Assembly (NCBI GenBank): GCA_021772355.1
Contig: JAJFMB010000140.1
Span: 1 to 5,128 of the forward strand
From: Chlamydiota bacterium
GTDB lineage: Bacteria; Chlamydiota; Chlamydiia; Chlamydiales; JAJFMB01
Length of the DNA stretch: 5,128 nt
Direction: 5' to 3'
Shown here in pieces: positions 1 to 5,099 of the stretch. Each line of letters begins with the position of its first letter. Positions within the stretch are counted from its first letter, which is position 1. The notes under the pieces were generated by a model, which was not told the origin of the DNA, did not search any database, and was given only the letters and a program-made list of their open reading frames with translations. A program made the translations under genes and the position numbers.

Positions 1-91
1 CACCCGCTTTGACAACTGGGGTGGAAGGATCCTCTTCGTTTGGTTGTTCTAGGTCTAAATATCTCTTGATTTCCCTGTAGAAATGGTACAT
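1..91 (-). CDS. Possible start of a divergent gene, cut by the window edge
   Basis: Reading the minus strand from an ATG at 91-89, the frame stays open for 30 codons to the window edge. It begins MYHFYREIKRYL and continues with an acidic, proline-containing stretch (LEQPNEEDPSTP). Residue use looks protein-like, but I do not recognise the family. The frame is also open upstream of this ATG, across the antisense of the abiEi start; a GTG at 109-107 would add a short hydrophobic stretch (VFISVI). No Shine-Dalgarno sequence precedes either start. From memory, in Chlamydia trachomatis the gene next to gatC (CT001) is transcribed away from it, which fits a divergent gene here, but no similarity to CT001 was established. 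The abiE promoter would lie inside this frame, which counts mildly against it. It could be a chance open frame. Confidence 0.35.
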   Translation of the reverse strand, partial: MYHFYREIKRYLDLEQPNEEDPSTPVVKAG

Positions 92-94
92 AAT
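66..94 (+). promoter_or_regulatory. Candidate sigma-70 promoter of the abiE operon
   Basis: A -35 match TTGATT (66-71, 4 of 6 to consensus) is followed after exactly 17 bases by a -10 match CATAAT (89-94, 5 of 6). Transcription would start near 101, giving a leader of about 30 bases before the abiEi ATG. The -10 box overlaps the left arm of the dyad at 83-132, so a protein bound there would block RNA polymerase. This is seen by eye only; there is no expression evidence. Confidence 0.5.
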
Positions 95-132
95 TACGGA
101 TATGAACACTAATATCCGAGAATTTGTACCAT
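83..132. promoter_or_regulatory. Nested dyad, likely AbiEi autoregulatory operator
   Basis: Two inverted-repeat pairs share one centre of symmetry at 107.5. The outer arms are ATGGTACA (83-90) and TGTACCAT (125-132); the inner arms are CGGATAT (97-103) and ATATCCG (112-118). All 15 arm positions match perfectly, and some bases between the arms also pair. The element runs from the -10 box to the first two bases of the abiEi start codon. Characterised AbiE modules are repressed by AbiEi binding inverted repeats in their promoter, so an operator is the natural reading. As RNA, the part downstream of the start site could still form the inner hairpin (97-118) if transcription began early enough. 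A shared operator with the divergent frame at 1-91 is also possible. Confidence 0.65.
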
Positions 133-745
133 GAAGGAAACACCTAAAAATCAGGAGGCTATAGATCTTTTTTACAAATCTGGCGGAACATTGAAGATGT
201 CAGAAGCGTTAAAAATGGGGATCCATCGCCGCAATCTATACCAATTGAGAGACTCAGGGAAACTCGAAGTTATAGGAAGAGGGCTATACCGATTAGCCGA
301 GGCTCCCCAACCTACACTTCCCGATTTTATTCCTGTCGCAAAAAAAATTCCTGGGGGTGTCATCTGTCTGATTTCAGCCCTTGCTTTTCATGAAATAACC
401 ACACAAATCCCCCATTTCGTTTATGTCGCACTACCCCAAAAGGCTCACAAGCCAAGGATTGAGCACCCCCCGATGCGCTTTTTTTGGTACAATGAAAAAC
501 TTCTAACAACAGGAATAGAAAAACATTCCTGTGACGGTGGCTTAATCAAAATTTTTGATATTGAAAAGACTTTAGTCGACTGTGTTAAGTTTAGGAATAA
601 AATTGGCATAGACATCGTCATCGAAGCTTTAAAAATGTATTGGCATCGAGGTAATACTGACTTAGATAAATTATTTAGGTACGCTAAGCTTTTCCGAGTC
701 GCAAGTATTCTAAAACCTATAATGGAGACCATAACGAGTGACTAA
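131..745 (+). CDS. abiEi: AbiEi-family type IV antitoxin / transcriptional regulator
   Basis: This 204-residue protein looks like the antitoxin half of an AbiE system. In this family the N-terminal winged helix-turn-helix binds the operon promoter and represses it, while the C-terminal domain provides antitoxicity without stable binding to the toxin. Residues about 8-56 show the expected helix-turn-helix and wing, with the family-typical ending 'GRGLYRL' at 49-55. The middle region contains 'ISALAFHEI', and the C-terminal part contains the 'IFDIEKTLVDCV' block at about 141-152. Length is normal for the family. The ATG at 131 is preferred because it leaves the whole winged domain intact; the next ATG, at 197, would remove its first helix. 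There is no clear Shine-Dalgarno sequence before it, only GAG at 118-120. It overlaps the toxin gene by 8 bases. An A8 run lies at 340-347. Confidence 0.85.
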   Translation: MKETPKNQEAIDLFYKSGGTLKMSEALKMGIHRRNLYQLRDSGKLEVIGRGLYRLAEAPQPTLPDFIPVAKKIPGGVICLISALAFHEITTQIPHFVYVALPQKAHKPRIEHPPMRFFWYNEKLLTTGIEKHSCDGGLIKIFDIEKTLVDCVKFRNKIGIDIVIEALKMYWHRGNTDLDKLFRYAKLFRVASILKPIMETITSD

Positions 746-1598
746 AGAAATTCAAAACCTTGGTGAATCTATACGTCAAAAATTAAATAATCTTTCTAAA
801 AAGCAGAAGCGTCCTTTTGATGAAGTCCTTCGCTACTATGCTATTGAACGCTTTCTCTACCGCTTAAGTATCAGCTCATTTGCTAATTCCTTTTTTTTAA
901 AAGGAGGTTTGCTCCTCAAGGTATGGAACTATTCTGATCATCGAGCCACAATGGATATAGACTTATTAGCTCGCACTTCTAATAAAATCGATAATCTTCG
1001 AACCACAATAATTGAATTATCTAATGTGGATATTACAGATGATGCAATCTCTTTCGACACCCAAAATTTACTGCTAAAAAAAAGACAAATAGGTGGTGAG
1101 TACCACGGTATTAGCGCCAGTTTCTCAGCAATGCTTTTCAAGTCAAAAATACCTATACTGATCGATATAGGCTTCAATGACATTATCATACCAGAGCCAA
1201 AGAAGATCCAATACCCCACTCTTCTCAATATGACTCCCCCTTACCTCTTTGGATATACACCTGAAACAGTTGTAGCGGAAAAGCTAGAATCCATAGTAAA
1301 ACTCAAACTTATTAATACACGAATGAAGGACTTTTATGACATTTGGACAATTTTTTCCAAAGAATTAACAGATTCTAATAAACTAGCCTCAGCAATAAAT
1401 AAGGTTTTTTGTAACAGAAAAACAAAGCTTGAATATCCCATAGCCTTTTCCAATTCTTTTTATGAAGATCCTGAAACAAAGAAAAGATGGCGGAATTTCC
1501 TGATGACAATGAGAAAAGAGCCTCTTGAATTAAAGCAAGTTATTTCAGAAATCAGCCAGCGGCTTGAACCTATATTTTCTAAAGCCTCCTTGCAATGA
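738..1598 (+). CDS. abiEii: AbiEii/AbiGii-family nucleotidyltransferase toxin
   Basis: This 286-residue protein belongs to the DUF1814/AbiEii nucleotidyltransferase toxins, the effector of type IV toxin-antitoxin and phage abortive-infection systems. All four family motifs are visible: 'KGGLLLKVW' at 55-63, 'RATMDIDL' at 69-76 with the metal-binding aspartates D73 and D75, 'AEKLESIVKL' at 180-189, and 'RMKDFYDIW' at 195-203 with K197, D198 and D201. The enzyme therefore looks catalytically intact. Relatives (the MenT proteins of Mycobacterium tuberculosis) transfer nucleotides to tRNA acceptor ends and stop aminoacylation; the target here is unknown. The start is GTG at 738, eight bases before the antitoxin gene ends, with GGAGA at 724-728 as ribosome site. 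Overlap plus a weaker start codon fits coupled translation with less toxin than antitoxin. Base composition is AT-rich. T8 and A8 runs occur at 891-898 and 1076-1083. Confidence 0.9.
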   Translation: MTKEIQNLGESIRQKLNNLSKKQKRPFDEVLRYYAIERFLYRLSISSFANSFFLKGGLLLKVWNYSDHRATMDIDLLARTSNKIDNLRTTIIELSNVDITDDAISFDTQNLLLKKRQIGGEYHGISASFSAMLFKSKIPILIDIGFNDIIIPEPKKIQYPTLLNMTPPYLFGYTPETVVAEKLESIVKLKLINTRMKDFYDIWTIFSKELTDSNKLASAINKVFCNRKTKLEYPIAFSNSFYEDPETKKRWRNFLMTMRKEPLELKQVISEISQRLEPIFSKASLQ

Positions 1599-1618
1599 AA
1601 CTTAAGAATTTGTAGAAT
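1590..1618 (+). promoter_or_regulatory. Candidate promoter of the gatCAB operon
   Basis: A -35 match TTGCAA (1590-1595, 4 of 6) lies 17 bases from a -10 match TAGAAT (1613-1618, 5 of 6). It overlaps the last codons of the toxin gene. Transcription would begin near 1625, leaving a leader of roughly 17 bases before gatC. This would let the housekeeping gat genes be expressed independently of the repressed abiE operon, for which no convincing terminator is seen in the 43-base gap. Confidence 0.4.
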
Positions 1619-1641
1619 GGTTCTTCAAATCTGAAGGTTTT

Positions 1642-1944
1642 ATGGCTAAATTAGACAGAGAAAGTTTACAAAAACTGACAAAGCTGTGTCGGATCGATGT
1701 AACAGAAGAAGAATCGGAAGCGCTCTTGAGCGACTTACAGAGCATTTTAAACTATGTCGAAAAGTTGCAAGAAGTCGATACAGAAAACGTCAAGCCGCTC
1801 AACCATGTCCTTTCCGATATGTCAAACGTCTTTCGGGAGGATGAGATTGGAGAGTCACTTTCAAGAGAAGATTTTCTAAGCAATGCCCCTGACCAAATCG
1901 GAGGAATGATACGCGTTCCCCCTGTAATTAAGAAGAAATCATGA
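1642..1944 (+). CDS. gatC: Asp/Glu-tRNA amidotransferase subunit C (GatC)
   Basis: GatC is the small stabilising subunit of the GatCAB complex. It wraps around the interface of GatA and GatB and is needed for stable assembly in the cytoplasm. The 100-residue length is typical. Recognisable features are the N-terminal helical block with 'LCRIDVTEEESEALLSDL' (15-32), 'YVEKLQEVDTENVKP' (38-52), 'REDE' (64-67), 'NAPDQ' and the C-terminal 'IRVPPVI'. A GAAGG ribosome site (1633-1637) lies 4 bases before the ATG, inside a small hairpin (1622-1637). Its last four bases, ATGA, are shared with the gatA start, so translation is probably coupled. Composition returns to about 48% GC here (counted over 1681-1740). 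Confidence 0.95.
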   Translation: MAKLDRESLQKLTKLCRIDVTEEESEALLSDLQSILNYVEKLQEVDTENVKPLNHVLSDMSNVFREDEIGESLSREDFLSNAPDQIGGMIRVPPVIKKKS

Positions 1945-3398
1945 TTCATACTCTTTCGGCGCATCAGTTACATCAAAAATTTCTTGGTGGAGAGCTCTCC
2001 GCTAAAGATATTGTGCAGGCTTTTCTTAAAAGGATCGACACCTACGACAATCAAATTGGTGCCTTTTTAACAGTTTTTCACGAAAAAGCTCTTACCAAAG
2101 CGGAAGAGCTTGATCGCAAACTTAAAAACGGAGAAAAGCTCGGCAAACTCGCCGCCATCCCCATCGCCATAAAAGACAATATCCACATCAAAGGAGAGTT
2201 CACTACCTGCGCCTCTAAGTTTCTTACCAATTATCGCGCGCCTTTTGATGCCACAGTTATTCACTTGCTAGAAGCTGAGGATGCAATCCTGATCGGTAAA
2301 ACCAATCATGACGAGTTTGCCATGGGTTCTTCAACTGAAAACTCTGCCCTGCAAAAGACGTATAACCCTTGGAATCTCAAGTGCACCCCTGGTGGTTCTT
2401 CCGGCGGATCCGCTGCAGCTGTTGCCGCTCGTTTTTGCCCCGTTGCCCTTGGAAGTGACACAGGCGGATCAATTAGACAACCTTCCTCTTTTTGCGGGAT
2501 TGTCGGATACAAGCCCACTTACGGACGCGTTTCCCGTTTCGGCCTGGTTGCCTTCGGTTCTTCACTGGATCAAATCGGACCTTTCACCCACGACACTCAA
2601 GATACCGCACTTATTATGGAAGTATTGGGACAACATTGCGACCGCGATTCAACAAGCCTGCCTCTTCCCTCCGACAAGATCGAACTCAATGCGAGTTTGC
2701 AAGGAACTAAAATCGGCGTCCCCTGGCAATTTCTTGAAAAACTCTCAGAGGAACCCAAAGCGCTCTTCAACAGTGGAATTGAAAGACTAAAAGAGTTAGG
2801 TGCCCAGATCATCGATATCGATCTGAGCATTTTAGAGTACGCCAACGCAACCTATTACATCATTGCCACTGCCGAAGCCTCGACCAACCTTGCTCGCTTC
2901 GATGGCATCCGTTACGGACAGCGCTCGCAGAAAGCCAAAACCTTAGACGAAGTGTACGACCTTTCAAAAGAGGAAGGATTCGGCACAGAAGTTAAGCGAC
3001 GTATTCTCTTAGGCACTTATGTCTTATCTGCTGGATACCAAAACGCCTACTATAAAAAAGCGCAGCGCGTACGCCGTCTTATGGTTGAGCGTTTTACTGA
3101 AGTGTTCCAAGAATGCGACCTCGTCGCAACGCCGGTTTCTCCGGGCGCAGCCTTTGAATTTGGCGCAAAGAAAGATCCTTTACAGATGTATCTCGAAGAC
3201 ATTTACACGATTCCAATTAATCTCGCCGGACTCCCCGCAATTAGCGTGCCTAACGGCTTCACAAAAGAAAAACTACCGATCGGCCTGCAGCTTATCGGCC
3301 CGCAAAAATGCGATGCGCGCGTCATTGCCGCTGCCGATGCTTTTGCAAAAGCAAGCGGGCAATCCCCTCAACTGCCCGAGATCGCAACACAGGAGTAA
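1941..3398 (+). CDS. gatA: Glutamyl/aspartyl-tRNA amidotransferase subunit A (GatA)
   Basis: GatA is the glutaminase subunit of GatCAB. It hydrolyses glutamine and sends ammonia through a channel to GatB, where misacylated Glu-tRNA(Gln) or Asp-tRNA(Asn) is amidated. The 485-residue length is normal. The amidase signature fold is clear. The Ser-cisSer-Lys triad can be placed at K78 in 'PIAIKDNI', S153 in 'GGSSGGSAAA' and S177 in 'GSDTGGSIRQP', each one residue below the Staphylococcus aureus numbering as I recall it. Other conserved blocks are 'VGYKPTYGRVSRFGLVAF' (188-205) and 'SSLDQIGP' (207-214). The ATG overlaps the gatC stop as ATGA, and the upstream ribosome site is only a purine run (AAGAAGAAA). 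The stop overlaps the gatB ribosome site. The wording of the signature region resembles chlamydial GatA. No damage is seen. Confidence 0.97.
   Translation: MIHTLSAHQLHQKFLGGELSAKDIVQAFLKRIDTYDNQIGAFLTVFHEKALTKAEELDRKLKNGEKLGKLAAIPIAIKDNIHIKGEFTTCASKFLTNYRAPFDATVIHLLEAEDAILIGKTNHDEFAMGSSTENSALQKTYNPWNLKCTPGGSSGGSAAAVAARFCPVALGSDTGGSIRQPSSFCGIVGYKPTYGRVSRFGLVAFGSSLDQIGPFTHDTQDTALIMEVLGQHCDRDSTSLPLPSDKIELNASLQGTKIGVPWQFLEKLSEEPKALFNSGIERLKELGAQIIDIDLSILEYANATYYIIATAEASTNLARFDGIRYGQRSQKAKTLDEVYDLSKEEGFGTEVKRRILLGTYVLSAGYQNAYYKKAQRVRRLMVERFTEVFQECDLVATPVSPGAAFEFGAKKDPLQMYLEDIYTIPINLAGLPAISVPNGFTKEKLPIGLQLIGPQKCDARVIAAADAFAKASGQSPQLPEIATQE
3391..3395 (+). promoter_or_regulatory. Ribosome binding site that fixes the gatB start
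   Basis: AGGAG directly abuts the gatA stop codon and sits 7 bases before the ATG at 3403. The GatB homology begins exactly there (MPKDWETVIGLEIH). The frame is open far upstream into gatA, so this site and the homology decide the start. Confidence 0.8.
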
Positions 3399-3402
3399 GT
3401 GC

Positions 3403-4854
3403 ATGCCAAAAGATTGGGAAACAGTCATCGGACTAGAAATTCACGCGGAGCTCAATACAAAATCTAAGCTCTTCAGTTCCGCTCGCAATCGCTTTGGCGA
3501 TGAACCCAATACTAACATAACAGAAGTGTGCACAGGCCAGCCCGGAGCGCTTCCCGTGTTGAACAAAGAAGCTGTCAAAAAAGCAGTGCAATTTGGGTGC
3601 GCCATCAATGCTACGATTGCCAAATTCAGTAAATTTGACCGGAAATCATACTTCTATCCCGATAGTCCTCGAAATTTTCAAATCACTCAATTCGATGAAC
3701 CTATTGTTCTAGGAGGATCTATCATCGCCGAAGTCGATGGTGAAGAAAAAGAGTTTGCTGTCAACCGCGTGCACCTCGAGGACGATGCCGGCATGCTCAA
3801 ACACTTCTCAAACTTTGCTGGCGTCGACTACAACCGCGCCGGCGTACCGCTCATCGAGATCGTCTCCGAGCCATGTATCCACACCCCTAAAGAGGCTGTT
3901 GCCTACGCCACAATGGTGCGCGCCATTCTTCAGTACCTCGACGCATGTGACTGCAACATGGAAGAGGGCTCCCTCCGTTTTGATGCTAACGTCTCCGTCC
4001 GTAAAAAAGGGGAAACCACCTTACGCAACAAAACCGAAATCAAAAACATGAACTCTTTCAACTATATGGAGATCGCGCTTTACGCAGAGATTGAAAGACA
4101 GATCAGCGAATACCTCAAGCACCCTGATCTCCACCCTGATGAAGTGATCAAACAATCGACATATCGTTGGGATCCTGCGGAACGTCGCGCTGTGCTGATG
4201 CGCACAAAAGAGCAAGCTGATGACTACCGCTACTTCCCGGAACCGGACCTCGTACCCATCGTCCTAACGGATGCCTACATCGATAAAATCAAAGAGAGCC
4301 TCCCCGAACTACCCCTGCAACGGGAACGGCGCTACATTCGCGACCTTGCCCTCTCACCAGGCAGCGCTTTTGTCCTGGCGAGTGACAAACCCACCGCCGA
4401 CTACTTTGAACAAGCCCTAAAAGTGTGGCCGAACGCTCGCAACGTTTGTAACTGGATCATAGGTGAGTTCGCCGGCCGTTTTAGTGACACCGGTAAATCA
4501 CTTCTAACTTCAGGCATCACGGCTGAAAACATCGGCCATCTCGTCGAAATGATTGAGAAGGGCACCATCACAGGACGCATCGCCAAAGCCGTTGCCGATG
4601 ACATGGTGGCCAATCCGGAAAAAGATTGTCGCCAAATTGTCAAGGACAACCCTGACTACCAGCCCTTAAGCGACACCAAAGAGATCGAAATCCTCGTCGA
4701 CAAAGTGCTTGCAGAACATCCCCAATCTATTGCTGATTACAAAGCCGGTAAAGACAAAGCCTTTAGCTTCCTTGTCGGCCAGATTATGAAACTCACCCGA
4801 GGCAAAGCATCGCCCCAAGTGGTTAATGAACTTCTAAAAAGTAAGATGAAGTAA
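3403..4854 (+). CDS. gatB: Asp/Glu-tRNA amidotransferase subunit B (GatB)
   Basis: GatB binds the misacylated tRNA and holds the kinase/transamidase site that activates the Glu or Asp side chain with ATP and amidates it with ammonia from GatA. The protein has 483 residues, normal for the family. The catalytic cradle (about 1-290) shows 'VIGLEIHAEL' (8-17), 'FDRKSYFYPDSP' (78-89), 'VHLEDDAGM' (123-131), 'YNRAGVPLIEIVSEP' (143-157), 'EEGSLRFDANVSVR' (187-200), 'TEIKNMNSF' (211-219) and 'DDYRYFPEPDLVP' (273-285). A helical domain and the YqeY-like tail, which contacts the tRNA elbow in known structures, follow to the end ('FLVGQIMKLTRGKASPQVVN', 456-475). The start is ATG 3403, four bases after gatA, although the frame is open back to 3019. 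The 'TYRWDP' variant of the usual TRGWD-like motif fits a chlamydial type, by recall. Confidence 0.97.
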   Translation: MPKDWETVIGLEIHAELNTKSKLFSSARNRFGDEPNTNITEVCTGQPGALPVLNKEAVKKAVQFGCAINATIAKFSKFDRKSYFYPDSPRNFQITQFDEPIVLGGSIIAEVDGEEKEFAVNRVHLEDDAGMLKHFSNFAGVDYNRAGVPLIEIVSEPCIHTPKEAVAYATMVRAILQYLDACDCNMEEGSLRFDANVSVRKKGETTLRNKTEIKNMNSFNYMEIALYAEIERQISEYLKHPDLHPDEVIKQSTYRWDPAERRAVLMRTKEQADDYRYFPEPDLVPIVLTDAYIDKIKESLPELPLQRERRYIRDLALSPGSAFVLASDKPTADYFEQALKVWPNARNVCNWIIGEFAGRFSDTGKSLLTSGITAENIGHLVEMIEKGTITGRIAKAVADDMVANPEKDCRQIVKDNPDYQPLSDTKEIEILVDKVLAEHPQSIADYKAGKDKAFSFLVGQIMKLTRGKASPQVVNELLKSKMK

Positions 4855-4885
4855 CCTCACGGCTTCTGATTCACCGTTTTCAATT

Positions 4886-4913
4886 TTGGCAATGTTACTA
4901 GCATCTGTATAAT
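4886..4913 (+). promoter_or_regulatory. Strong sigma-70-like promoter match after gatB
   Basis: TTGGCA (4886-4891, 5 of 6 to the -35 consensus) is followed after 16 bases by a perfect TATAAT (4908-4913). The expected start site is near 4920. No convincing coding region follows on this strand; the next signal is a terminator-like hairpin ending near 5010. It could drive a small RNA of about 90 bases or a leader for a gene beyond the window. Confidence 0.45.
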
Positions 4914-4985
4914 GGTAGAGACGTTCACAAAGCAAAAGTATTTTTCTTTGTCTTCTATTTCAATTATTGATGTAGCTCTATCTTG

Positions 4986-5010
4986 ATCAGAGTCTCTACC
5001 TCTGATTTTT
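4986..5010 (+). terminator. Rho-independent terminator-like hairpin
   Basis: ATCAGAG (4986-4992) pairs perfectly with CTCTGAT (5000-5006) around the 7-base loop TCTCTAC, and T's continue to 5010. The stem is only 7 base pairs with three G-C pairs, so it is a modest terminator. It may end gatB read-through (stop 132 bases upstream) or a short transcript from the promoter at 4886-4913. Confidence 0.4.
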
Positions 5011-5099
5011 GCATTCTTTGCCGGAGGAATTTTGCCCCAAAAGAAATTAAAGGGAATCGTAGTTCTTAAATACTAAACAACAAAAAAGACTCACATATC

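Larger units (their letters stand above)
4857..5072 (-). pseudogene. Minus-strand open frame without start codon, possible gene remnant
   Basis: The minus strand is open for 71 codons from just after a stop at 5075-5073 to a TGA at 4859-4857, ending two bases from the gatB stop. The translation contains stretches such as 'FWGKIPPAKNAKIRGRD' and 'YFCFVNVSTIIQML', which look protein-like, but I recognise no family. No ATG or GTG occurs in its first part. An ATG at 5106-5104 opens a different frame that ends at 5049-5047, so a single-base shift would join the two. It may be a decayed gene convergent with gatB or a chance open frame. The promoter and terminator-like signals on the other strand in this stretch are a competing reading. 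Confidence 0.25.

Noticed and set aside
9..14. Perfect TTGACA -35 box near the left edge
   Set aside because: No -10 match at 16-18 bases, and no plus-strand gene starts at a suitable distance.
153..158. Perfect AGGAGG Shine-Dalgarno sequence inside abiEi
   Set aside because: No ATG, GTG or TTG follows at 5-9 bases in the gene's frame, and a later start would remove part of the DNA-binding domain.
904..908. GGAGG after the T8 run in abiEii as an internal start signal
   Set aside because: It encodes part of the conserved KGG motif and no suitable start codon follows.
1622..1637. Small hairpin CTTCA/TGAAG before gatC as a terminator of abiE
   Set aside because: The stem is 5 base pairs plus a wobble pair and only four T's follow after a G. 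It is too weak to call, though it contains the gatC ribosome site.
2308..2790. 160-codon plus-strand open frame inside gatA
   Set aside because: It lies wholly within the strongly conserved gatA frame and has no recognisable domain of its own.
3019..3402. Upstream in-frame extension of gatB into gatA
   Set aside because: GatB homology and the AGGAG site place the start at 3403. The extension is gatA read in another frame.
4859..4880. ACGG/CCGT stem followed by TTTT right after gatB as a terminator
   Set aside because: Four base pairs with an 11-base loop is too weak. The hairpin at 4986-5006 is the better candidate.
5023..5078. GGAGGA followed by a TTG-started 14-codon plus-strand frame
   Set aside because: Very short, non-ATG start, spacing only 4 bases, and no support beyond the ribosome-site-like sequence.
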